NCBI GenBank assembly: GCA_046498185.1
Contig: JAWOBE010000035.1
Span: 1-11,763, forward strand
Direction: 5' to 3'
From: CAYXDR01 sp046498185
Lineage (GTDB): Bacteria > Desulfobacterota > DSM-4660 > Desulfatiglandales > Desulfatiglandaceae
DNA length: 11,763 nucleotides
Shown: positions 6,019 through 11,763 of the stretch, piece after piece
Layout: each line of letters begins with the position of its first letter
Numbering within the stretch: the first letter of the stretch is position 1
The notes under the pieces: generated by a model
What the model saw: the letters and a program-made list of their open reading frames with translations, nothing else
What the model was told of the DNA's origin: nothing
Database searches by the model: none
Program-made: the position numbers and the translations under genes

Positions 6019-7974
6019 TCAGTCCTGTTGCAGCTCCTCGATGTTTTCATAGAAGTCAAGTGCTTCCGGGTTGCTCAATGCGTCTTTGTTCAAAACCGGT
6101 TGGCCTTGGATTACCTTTTTGACTGCAAGTTCTACTTTTTTCATGTTTAGTGTATATGGAATGGCCGGAACACTAATTATCTTGGCCGGCACATGTCGAG
6201 GGGAGGCATTCGCACGCAGCGTCGTTTTTATCTTTTTCTTGATTTCTTCGGTCAGGTTACTCCCTTCCGCCATTTTAACGAACAGTACGACTCTGACGTC
6301 GTTTTTCCAGTTCTGGCCTACTACCAGACTGTCTTCTATCTCCGGGATAGCCTCAACCAGGCGGTAAATTTCCGCGGTTCCAATCCGTACTCCCCCCGGA
6401 TTCAGCGTAGCGTCCGACCTGCCGTAAATGACCACGCCGCCGCGGTCGTTGATTTCTATGAAATCCCCATGCCTCCAGACGTCTGGATAAACATCGAAAT
6501 AGGCGTTTCGGTATTTTTCATCGTTTTCATCGTCCCAGAAATAAATGGGCATGGACGGAGCTGCGGCGGTGCAGACCAGTTCGCCCTGCTGGTTTCTAAC
6601 CGGTTTGCCGTTTTCATCGAAGGCTTCCACGGCCATCCCCAGGCAGCGGCACTGCAGTTCGCCGGCATAGACAGGGCCCATGGGATTTCCGGCAGCAAAA
6701 CAACCGTTTATGTCCGAGCCTCCGGAAATGGATGCAAGTTGCAGGTCTTCCTTGATATCCCGGTAGACAAATTCAAAGCCTTCAACAGAAAGAGGGGACC
6801 CCGTGGAGAGCACGGCTTTAAGCGGTGAGAGATCGTATTGTTCGGCTGGTTTTACCCCTGCGTTTTGCAGTGCGGTCAGATAACCTGCGCTTGTTCCGAA
6901 AATAGTCATTTTACGATCCTCGGCCATCTTCCACAAAGCACCAGGATCCGGGTGGAAGGGGTTGCCGTCGTAGAGAAGAACGGTCGCTCCCGCTGCAAGG
7001 GAGCATGTGAGCCAGTTCCACATCATCCAGCCGCAGGTTGTGAAATAGAAAATGACATCCTCACGCTTGAGGTCTGTGTGAAGCAGCAATTCTTTGATCT
7101 GGTTGAGCAGGACACCGCCTGCGCTTTGAACCATACATTTAGGGAGCCCGGTGGTTCCGGACGAGTACATGATATAGTGGGGATGCATGAAGGGAAGTTG
7201 CTCGAAATCTATTTGAAGCCCGCTTTTGGAAGCCTTGAACGCCTGGTAATGGACGGCATTGGGGACTCCATCGATATCGGGTGCTTTCCTGGTGTAGGGG
7301 ACAACCACGACTTTTTCGATGCTTGGGAGCTTTTTAAGGATTTCGGAAATACGACCCAGGGAATCCAGGCCTTTCCCCTTGAACCAGTAGCCGTCGGCAG
7401 TGAAAAGAACTCTCGGCTTTATTTGCCCGAAACGGTCGAGAACTCCCTTTATGCCGAAGTCGGGTGAGCACGAAGACCATGTGGCACCGCAACTGGTGGC
7501 GGCCAGCATCGCTATGATCGTCTCCGGCATGTTGGGCATGAATCCTACTACCCTGTCGCCGGCTTTGATCCCCATTTCTCTGAGAGTATGGGCGACACGA
7601 GCGACCTCATCGTAAAGCTCGGCATAGCTTATTTGCCTGGTTTCCTGGTCTTCTCCCTGGAAAACGATGGCGGTATGATCATCTCGATATCTCAATAGAT
7701 TTTCGGCGAAACTCAGTCGGGCGCCCGAGAACCATTTGGCTCCCGGCATCTTGAAGGGGTCGTCCACGACTTCCCTGTAGGGTTCCGACGCCTTGATATC
7801 GGCGAATTCCCAGATCGCAGCCCAGAAGTCGGGGATATTTTCAATCGACCACTGGTAAAGTGATTGATAGTCGGAAAAATTTCTGTCGTGTTTATTGTTG
7901 ACGAAATTCATGAACCTGTAAATCTCAGTCTTCTTGACCCTTTCTTCGGAAGGCTTCCATAACATTTTGTCCAT
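6019..7974 (-). CDS. aacS: Acetoacetyl-CoA synthetase (acetoacetate-CoA ligase)
   Basis: This is a 651-residue acyl-adenylate-forming enzyme, full length for acetoacetyl-CoA synthetases (about 640-670). It activates acetoacetate with ATP and CoA to acetoacetyl-CoA, AMP and pyrophosphate in the cytoplasm. Motifs in order: the N-terminal ACAS-type region with W-x-x-P-S; the ATP loop Y-S-S-G-T-T-G-L-P-K (270-279); G-G-S-D-I-N-G-C-F-A (418-427), a typical acetoacetate-branch pattern; H-G-D (502-504); G-R-S-D-A-T-L-N-P-G-G-V-R-I-G (518-532); and the C-terminal P-Y-T-L-N-M-K-K-V-E (606-615). In the last motif a methionine replaces the usual glycine before the catalytic lysine pair. The start is supported by GGGGAG upstream and gives the expected N-terminus. 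Two possible starts (codons 1 and 4) differ little. It converges on the activator gene with 46 bases between the stops. No strong promoter was found upstream. With the 3-hydroxybutyrate dehydrogenase-like enzyme nearby, it completes a route from 3-hydroxybutyrate to acetoacetyl-CoA. Confidence 0.93.
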   Translation of the reverse strand: MDKMLWKPSEERVKKTEIYRFMNFVNNKHDRNFSDYQSLYQWSIENIPDFWAAIWEFADIKASEPYREVVDDPFKMPGAKWFSGARLSFAENLLRYRDDHTAIVFQGEDQETRQISYAELYDEVARVAHTLREMGIKAGDRVVGFMPNMPETIIAMLAATSCGATWSSCSPDFGIKGVLDRFGQIKPRVLFTADGYWFKGKGLDSLGRISEILKKLPSIEKVVVVPYTRKAPDIDGVPNAVHYQAFKASKSGLQIDFEQLPFMHPHYIMYSSGTTGLPKCMVQSAGGVLLNQIKELLLHTDLKREDVIFYFTTCGWMMWNWLTCSLAAGATVLLYDGNPFHPDPGALWKMAEDRKMTIFGTSAGYLTALQNAGVKPAEQYDLSPLKAVLSTGSPLSVEGFEFVYRDIKEDLQLASISGGSDINGCFAAGNPMGPVYAGELQCRCLGMAVEAFDENGKPVRNQQGELVCTAAAPSMPIYFWDDENDEKYRNAYFDVYPDVWRHGDFIEINDRGGVVIYGRSDATLNPGGVRIGTAEIYRLVEAIPEIEDSLVVGQNWKNDVRVVLFVKMAEGSNLTEEIKKKIKTTLRANASPRHVPAKIISVPAIPYTLNMKKVELAVKKVIQGQPVLNKDALSNPEALDFYENIEELQQD

Positions 7975-8093
7975 GATCTATCTCCCCTGAGTAGTGTTTA
8001 TTTTAATGGATCACAGCAGAAGTTTATCCCGCCTTTATGCGGGCGGAAAGACTAAAAAGCCGGATTTCGATTTTTTGTGTAACCATCGTTATT

Positions 8094-8238
8094 GATGAGT
8101 TCGTAAAAAAAGTCAAAACAACCCTGTCCTTCGGGGTCGCTGTCGGCGTTGGTATCGGAAGTTGACCGGCGACCTTTTCGACCCCGATACCGATTCCGAC
8201 GCCGATAAGGGGGGGATGGTATTTTTTACGAAGCCATC
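8094..8238. mobile_element. Palindromic MITE-like repeat element, copy 1
   Basis: The outer ends are a perfect 11-bp inverted repeat, TTCGTAAAAAA (8100-8110) and TTTTTTACGAA (8222-8232). They are extended by GATG (8094-8097) and CATC (8235-8238) after two unpaired bases. Inside, arms at 8137-8158 and 8184-8205 form a second, imperfect stem around a 25-base loop. Bases 8131-8194 match 8400-8463 of copy 2 with a single difference. The element has no coding capacity, so any movement would need enzymes from elsewhere. CCATCGTT occurs on both sides (8083-8090 and 8234-8241), but at unequal distance from the ends, so it is weak evidence for a target duplication. Confidence 0.72.
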
Positions 8239-8334
8239 GTTTTTGAAAAGCCAGCAAATCTTATACCGAAAATTTTCCAAATTTCAAAAAAGAAAAAAAT
8301 GAGAAGGTGTTTTTTTTCTAAACTTCCATTATTC

Positions 8335-8363
8335 TTGACCTGGTCGATCCCTCCATCTATCTT
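8335..8363 (+). promoter_or_regulatory. Candidate sigma-70 promoter upstream of the oxidoreductase-Hdr operon
   Basis: TTGACC (8335-8340), a 17-base spacer and TATCTT (8358-8363) form a good sigma-70-like pair. It is about 230 bases from the start codon at 8594, and most of that distance is palindromic element copy 2. Without the element and one copy of its flanking direct repeat, the promoter would be roughly 75 bases from the gene. Confidence 0.42.
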
Positions 8364-8374
8364 TGTGTGCATCG
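8359..8374 (+). repeat. 16-bp direct repeat, left copy
   Basis: ATCTTTGTGTGCATCG occurs here and again exactly at 8514-8529, bracketing palindromic element copy 2. Identity stops at both ends of the 16 bases. The last bases (TCG) also serve as the first bases of the element's inverted end. Confidence 0.85.
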
Positions 8375-8513
8375 TAAAAAGTCAAAACAACGATGTCCCT
8401 CGGGGTCGCTGTCGGCGTCGGTATCGGAAGTTGACCGGCGACCTTTTCGACCCCGATACCGATCCCGACCCCGACGCCGATAAGGCAGGGATGCTACTTT
8501 TTACGAGGTCATC
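8372..8513. mobile_element. Palindromic MITE-like repeat element, copy 2
   Basis: The perfect 10-bp inverted ends are TCGTAAAAAG (8372-8381) and CTTTTTACGA (8497-8506), with CATC at 8510-8513 as in copy 1. The inner stem arms are 8406-8427 and 8453-8480, and the loop sequence is identical to that of copy 1. The right arm has one more CCGAYN hexamer than copy 1 (five in a row from 8453, against four from 8184), so the two copies differ by a six-base unit. It is flanked by a 16-bp exact direct repeat. Confidence 0.75.
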
Positions 8514-8529
8514 ATCTTTGTGTGCATCG
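8514..8529 (+). repeat. 16-bp direct repeat, right copy
   Basis: This is the exact second copy of ATCTTTGTGTGCATCG (left copy at 8359-8374), abutting the CATC that ends palindromic element copy 2. It may be a long target-site duplication. Confidence 0.85.
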
Positions 8530-8541
8530 CGGATCGGTACA

Positions 8542-8585
8542 ACCCGGTATTATGACTGAACGGATCCCACGCCGGGTATTTTTTT
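8542..8585 (+). terminator. Terminator-like hairpin or attenuator just before the oxidoreductase gene
   Basis: ACCCGGT (8542-8548) pairs with GCCGGGT (8571-8577; one G-T wobble) around a 22-base loop and is followed by A and seven Ts (8579-8585). The loop is long for a strong terminator. It ends eight bases before the GTG start at 8594, so it would lie within the leader of any transcript from the upstream promoter and could also hinder ribosome access. Confidence 0.35.
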
Positions 8586-8593
8586 AATAGGGG

Positions 8594-10540
8594 GTGGTTG
8601 TTGTCACGGCGCTCAAACATTTATTCAGCCCGATAACCATCGGGGGGATGGTCGTCAAAAACCGTCTCGTGATGCCGCCCATGAGCGTGAATTTCGGTGT
8701 GGACGAAGAAGGTTTCATCACCGAGCAGCACTGGGAATACCTTGCTGCCCGAGCGAGGGGCGGCACGGGCATGATCGTAGTGGGCGGGGGAGCGGTTCAT
8801 CCTTCGGGACTGGATCTTCCAAGGATGCCCCCTATATGGGATGATAAGTTCATAGGGCCGTTGAGGATCATGACCCAAATAGTCCGGAGTGCCGGCGCCC
8901 GTTTCGGAATGCAGCTTCTTCACGGGGGTCGCCAGGCTTATCACGGGCAAAGGGTGGCTCCTTCCGCTATCCCAGCGCTGGCCGTGATAAAGGGTGTTCC
9001 CAGGGAGTTGACAAGGGAAGAAATCAGGGAAATGGTTTCGGCCCACGGAGATGCCGCCCTGAGATGCCGAAGGGCCGGGTTCGATTTCGTGGAGATCCAC
9101 GCAGCCCACGGTTATCTTATTTCCGAATTCCTTGCAGAGCATTCAAACCGGAGATCGGATGACTACGGTGGGTCGTTTGAAAATCGAACCCGTTTTTTAT
9201 TGGAAATTTTGAACGATATCAGGGTCAAGGCCGGTTCGGATTTCCCTGTAGGCATAAGAATCAACGGGGATGACTGCGTCGGCTTCGGGTGGGGGATCGA
9301 GGACGCCTGCAGGCTGGCTCCGATTCTCCAGGAAGCGGGGGCGGACTGGCTGCATGTATCAGCCGGGATCTATGGCTCCTCTCCCGTGACGATTCCGTCG
9401 ATGTATATCTCCCAGGGCTGTTTCGTCCACCTGGCCGAAGAAGTAAAGAAGACTGTGTCGATTCCAGTGATAGCCGTGGGGCGTATAAAGAACCCGGAGA
9501 TGGCGGACCGCATCATACACGAAGGTAAGGCCGACATGGTGGCAATGGGCCGCGCCCACCTGGCGGACCCGGATCTCGCCCGCAAGGCCATGAGTGGGGA
9601 GCTTTCGGCCATCAGACCGTGCATAGGATGCTGCAAGGGCTGTATCGAGCAGGCGCTCGCGCTCGAGGAATCCACATGTGTGATGAATCCCGAAGTCGGC
9701 AGAGAGTATTTGCTGGCCGGAAGGGGCGTGGATGCGGCGATGGGGAGTAAAAAGGTCTTAATCGTCGGAGCCGGGCCGGCAGGAATGGCTGCCGCTGCCA
9801 GGGCGTCGGCAACTGGTCACGAAGTGGTTCTGATCGAGGAAAAGGGAAGATCCGGGGGTATGGCCGCGGTCGCGGCACTGGCTCCGGGTAGGTCCGAGAT
9901 CGGCGAACTCGTTGACTACAGGCTCCGGGAGCTGGAAAATCAGGGGGTGGAGATTCGCCTTAACGTGAAGATAACCGATGACCTTATTGATGAGATTCGC
10001 CCTGATGTCGCGGTGGTCGCCAGCGGAGGGCTTCCTGAGATCCCCCAGATAGAGGGTTTGTTCGACACTGATATGGAACTTCATGTATGCACTGATGTTC
10101 TGGAGCGAAAAACAAGCTGTGGAGAAAAGGTCATCGTGCTCGGAGGGGGAGGCTTCGGGCTTCAAATAGCTGATTTTCTCGCCGAAAACGGCAGGGATGT
10201 CGTAGTGCTGAACAGGGACGCGCATTTTGCTCGGCAGATGGCACCCAACGATCGGACTTCGCTGATGGATCGTTTAAAGAAACCCAACGTGCGGCTTTTC
10301 AAACGGGTTGTGATCCGGGAATTTTTCCCCCGCGGGGTGTTGTTCGATCGGGCAGGGGAGGAAGTAATGCTGAAGGATTTTTCTGACCTGGTTATAGCCG
10401 AAGGTTTTCGCGCGGTGCGCAATGTATCGGAGAAATTCATCCGTCGAAACATGGATGTTCATATCATCGGGGACGCGAAATCTCCCCGGACGCTGCTTGA
10501 TTGTATCGCTGAAGCTGACGAGCTTGGCCGGGCTATATGA
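8594..10540 (+). CDS. FMN/[4Fe-4S]/FAD oxidoreductase of the 2,4-dienoyl-CoA reductase (old yellow enzyme) family
   Basis: This 648-residue protein has the architecture of FadH, trimethylamine dehydrogenase and the bile-acid enzymes BaiCD/BaiH. An FMN-binding TIM barrel (about 8-335) is followed by a [4Fe-4S] motif C343-x2-C346-x3-C350-x11-C362, with exactly the FadH spacing. A FAD-binding Rossmann domain (G392-A-G394-P-A-G397) and a nested NAD(P)H site (G517-G-G-G-F-G, 517-522) come next. H172-G-Y174 carries the tyrosine equivalent to FadH Tyr166. The FadH segment with catalytic His252 is replaced by G-I-Y-G-S-S-P-V-T-I-P, so dienoyl-CoA reduction is not assured; an enone or other activated double bond is possible. 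The frame opens only at 8591, so GTG 8594 is the sole start that keeps the barrel's first strand. It has no good ribosome binding site. HdrC- and HdrB-like genes follow at 7- and 6-base gaps, which suggests a joint complex passing electrons between a thiol/ferredoxin partner and this flavoprotein. Confidence 0.88.
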   Translation: MVVVTALKHLFSPITIGGMVVKNRLVMPPMSVNFGVDEEGFITEQHWEYLAARARGGTGMIVVGGGAVHPSGLDLPRMPPIWDDKFIGPLRIMTQIVRSAGARFGMQLLHGGRQAYHGQRVAPSAIPALAVIKGVPRELTREEIREMVSAHGDAALRCRRAGFDFVEIHAAHGYLISEFLAEHSNRRSDDYGGSFENRTRFLLEILNDIRVKAGSDFPVGIRINGDDCVGFGWGIEDACRLAPILQEAGADWLHVSAGIYGSSPVTIPSMYISQGCFVHLAEEVKKTVSIPVIAVGRIKNPEMADRIIHEGKADMVAMGRAHLADPDLARKAMSGELSAIRPCIGCCKGCIEQALALEESTCVMNPEVGREYLLAGRGVDAAMGSKKVLIVGAGPAGMAAAARASATGHEVVLIEEKGRSGGMAAVAALAPGRSEIGELVDYRLRELENQGVEIRLNVKITDDLIDEIRPDVAVVASGGLPEIPQIEGLFDTDMELHVCTDVLERKTSCGEKVIVLGGGGFGLQIADFLAENGRDVVVLNRDAHFARQMAPNDRTSLMDRLKKPNVRLFKRVVIREFFPRGVLFDRAGEEVMLKDFSDLVIAEGFRAVRNVSEKFIRRNMDVHIIGDAKSPRTLLDCIAEADELGRAI

Positions 10541-10547
10541 GGTTGTG

Positions 10548-10970
10548 ATGGAAAGTACAGGATGCAGGGAATGCGGCGCTTGCAGCGAAGCATGCCCTAT
10601 AGTGGATTTGTATCCTTTGAGGGTTGTTCATGAAGTTTATTCACGGTCCGGATTCGACCCTTGGTTGTGCTGTTCCTGCCATCTTTGTGCCTGGGTGTGC
10701 CCCGTGGGGCTGAGCCCCCGGGATGAGATGTTCACCCTGCGGCGTTTATTGGAAGGGGAAGGAACCAAAGGCGAAAAACAGGTGGCCGTGCATATGAAGA
10801 ATCTGAAAAAGCGAGGATTTCTTTTCCCGGTGGGAGATGTAAGCAACGACGAGCGTCTGGAAACCGGTCTTCAGCCGATCGCTTACGAAAAAATCGCTTC
10901 CGACATTAAAAGTTTCGTAAAACGGTTTGATCGGGTCATGGAAACTTTTGCTGTTGGATGGGGAGGTTAG
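10548..10970 (+). CDS. hdrC: HdrC-like iron-sulfur electron-transfer protein
   Basis: This is a 140-residue protein with two [4Fe-4S] motifs, C6-x2-C9-x2-C12-x3-C16-P and C41-x2-C44-x2-C47-x3-C51-P, separated as in heterodisulfide reductase subunit C. C42 is an extra cysteine next to the second motif. The rest is a charged helical tail without membrane segments, so the protein is soluble and cytoplasmic. HdrC relays electrons between HdrB and a flavin partner. Here the flavin partner would be the upstream oxidoreductase, because no HdrA is visible. The ATG at 10548 follows GAGG with a 5-base gap and begins shortly before the first cysteine; a GTG directly before it is equally possible. Starts farther upstream would overlap the oxidoreductase gene and add unrelated sequence. 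The product is somewhat shorter than many HdrC proteins (about 180-190). In a bacterium the substrate is unlikely to be CoM-S-S-CoB. Confidence 0.87.
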   Translation: MESTGCRECGACSEACPIVDLYPLRVVHEVYSRSGFDPWLCCSCHLCAWVCPVGLSPRDEMFTLRRLLEGEGTKGEKQVAVHMKNLKKRGFLFPVGDVSNDERLETGLQPIAYEKIASDIKSFVKRFDRVMETFAVGWGG

Positions 10971-10976
10971 CGAAGC

Positions 10977-11763
10977 GTGTCGGCGTGTATCTTTCCAGGA
11001 TGCCTGGTTTCATATCGTTTTCCTGAATACGAGAAATCTGCTTCATTGGTGCTGGAAGCACTGGGGGTGCGTCAGATTTTCGTGGATTGTTTCACCTGCT
11101 GCGGTTCTCAGGTCGCGGAGTCGGCCGATGATATGTTTCTTTCTGCCCTCGGAGCAAGGAACCTGGCCATCGCTCAAGCACATGGAGTGGATACCGTGAT
11201 TTGTCTGTGCGGAAGCTGCACCTATGAGCTTCTCCGTGCCAAGGAGCGACTGGGAAACCCGCTTAACCTGGCGCGGGTAAATGAGATGCTGAAGCCCGAG
11301 GGGCTTTTCTATGATGCGCGTAAACCGCTGCAGGTGAAGCATATACTGGAAGTTCTGGATGCTTTCCCCCGGAAGCTTGAAGGACTTTGCAGAAATAAAA
11401 TCAGGGTGGGAACCGCGGTGCAGGAACCTTGCAATGCTTTAAGACCGGCCTATCTGCATCCGGCGCTCAATGGGCGATCCTCTCTTTTGCGTGATATCAC
11501 GGCCTGGAGCGGTGCTGACTGCGTTCAATTCGAATATGAAAATCGATGTTGCGGCGGCACGATGCTTGCCTTCGACGAGCCCGTGGGAATGGAGCTTGCT
11601 TCCCTTAGATACCATGCGCTCGAAAAATGCGATGCCCAAATTGTCGTCACCGCGTGCCCGAACTGTCACAGCGTCTACTACGTGTACCCAAGGGCGGTGG
11701 ATAAAAAGTACGGCAAGGTCGGCTCCCGCCTGCCGCCGGCCGTTTTCATAACGCAGCTGTTAG
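10977..11763 (+). CDS. hdrB: HdrB-like protein with two CCG domains, 3' end outside the window
   Basis: The frame starts at GTG 10977, preceded by GGGAGG at a 10-base gap and six bases after the hdrC-like stop, and is still open at the window edge (262 codons visible). Both cysteine-rich CCG motifs of HdrB are complete: C9-x31-C41-C42-x35-C78-x2-C81 and C152-x38-C191-C192-x34-C227-x2-C230. In HdrB of methanogens these bind two non-cubane [4Fe-4S] clusters that reduce a disulfide. The related glycolate oxidase and succinate dehydrogenase E subunits use the same fold. The end T-Q-L-L at the edge resembles the H-x-x-Q-L-L-G segment near the HdrB C-terminus, so probably only a few tens of residues are missing. 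The usual H-D-P-C before the second motif reads Q-E-P-C here. The likely role is the terminal disulfide- or quinone-like reaction site of a complex with the two upstream proteins; the substrate is unknown. Confidence 0.88.
   Translation, partial: MSACIFPGCLVSYRFPEYEKSASLVLEALGVRQIFVDCFTCCGSQVAESADDMFLSALGARNLAIAQAHGVDTVICLCGSCTYELLRAKERLGNPLNLARVNEMLKPEGLFYDARKPLQVKHILEVLDAFPRKLEGLCRNKIRVGTAVQEPCNALRPAYLHPALNGRSSLLRDITAWSGADCVQFEYENRCCGGTMLAFDEPVGMELASLRYHALEKCDAQIVVTACPNCHSVYYVYPRAVDKKYGKVGSRLPPAVFITQLL

Larger units (their letters stand above)
7975..8593. other. Gene-free intergenic region with repeats between divergent genes
   Basis: This 619-base stretch separates the leftward acetoacetyl-CoA synthetase gene from the rightward oxidoreductase operon. 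No reading frame in it looks like a real protein; those that cross the repeats give low-complexity D-P-D-x or I-G-V-G-type peptides. It contains a small CCCGC/GCGGG hairpin (8028-8043), two copies of a palindromic element (8094-8238 and 8372-8513), an A/T-rich spacer with long A- and T-runs (8241-8330), a candidate promoter (8335-8363), and a terminator-like hairpin (8542-8585). Confidence 0.75.

Noticed and set aside
8010..8030. GG-N10-GC pattern upstream of aacS on the minus strand as a sigma-54 promoter.
   Set aside because: Only the GG, GC and a few flanking bases fit; too weak to call.
8094..8529. CRISPR array interpretation of the repeated units.
   Set aside because: There are only two copies, each about 140 bp and internally palindromic, with no regular short repeat-spacer pattern and no cas genes.
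8299..8559. An 86-codon frame, and a reverse 77-codon frame at 8024-8257, across the repeats.
   Set aside because: Their translations are low-complexity products of the hexamer repeats (D-P-D-x or I-G-V-G runs) without conservation signs or ribosome sites.
10422..10547. Longer N-terminus for the HdrC-like protein.
   Set aside because: It would overlap the oxidoreductase gene by more than 100 bases and add sequence with no relation to HdrC; the ATG at 10548 has a ribosome site and starts just before the first cysteine motif.

Overview
The window looks like chromosomal DNA from a metabolically versatile anaerobic bacterium, most likely a Desulfobacterales-type sulfate reducer or a relative. 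This is inferred from gene content: a tripartite TRAP transporter, a PAS/sigma-54 enhancer-binding protein, ATP-dependent ketone-body activation, and an FMN/FAD/Fe-S oxidoreductase linked to HdrC/HdrB-like proteins. It does not come from any marker gene.

Region 1 (1-2317, + strand) is the end of a TRAP transporter operon: the C-terminus of the periplasmic solute receptor DctP, then the small membrane subunit DctQ and the large membrane subunit DctM. A perfect 13-bp hairpin separates dctP from dctQ. dctQ and dctM overlap by 4 bases.

Region 2 (2360-4162, - strand, convergent with dctM) is a tight two-gene operon. It encodes a short-chain dehydrogenase resembling D-3-hydroxybutyrate dehydrogenase and a 3-hydroxyacyl-CoA-dehydrogenase-fold enzyme of the carnitine/gulonate dehydrogenase type. 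A well-spaced sigma-54 (-24/-12) promoter candidate lies in front of it at 4290-4306.

Region 3 (4163-5972) is a divergent regulatory region followed by a PAS-AAA+-Fis sigma-54 activator on the + strand. The activator has its own sigma-70-like promoter, overlapped by a GGATGT/ACATCC inverted repeat that could be its binding site. Region 4 (6019-7974, - strand, convergent with the activator) is a full-length acetoacetyl-CoA synthetase. Regions 1-4 read as one functional island: uptake of a small carboxylate, oxidation of a 3-hydroxy acid to a 3-keto acid, and ATP-dependent CoA activation to acetoacetyl-CoA, under a dedicated activator. 3-Hydroxybutyrate or acetoacetate is the simplest substrate; carnitine-like compounds are an alternative.

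Region 5 (7975-8593) is a 619-bp gene-free stretch. It carries two near-identical copies of a palindromic, transposase-less element of about 140 bp with TTCGTAAAAA-type inverted ends and an inner stem built of GTCGGN-like hexamers. The second copy is bracketed by an exact 16-bp direct repeat and sits just downstream of a sigma-70-like promoter. A terminator-like hairpin with a T7 tract lies only eight bases before the next gene.

Region 6 (8594-11763, + strand) is a compact operon: an FMN/[4Fe-4S]/FAD oxidoreductase of the 2,4-dienoyl-CoA reductase type, a short HdrC-like ferredoxin-type protein, and an HdrB-like protein with two CCG cysteine motifs that runs off the window end. This flavoprotein-HdrC-HdrB set lacks HdrA within the window and is the best candidate here for a little-described electron-transfer complex.
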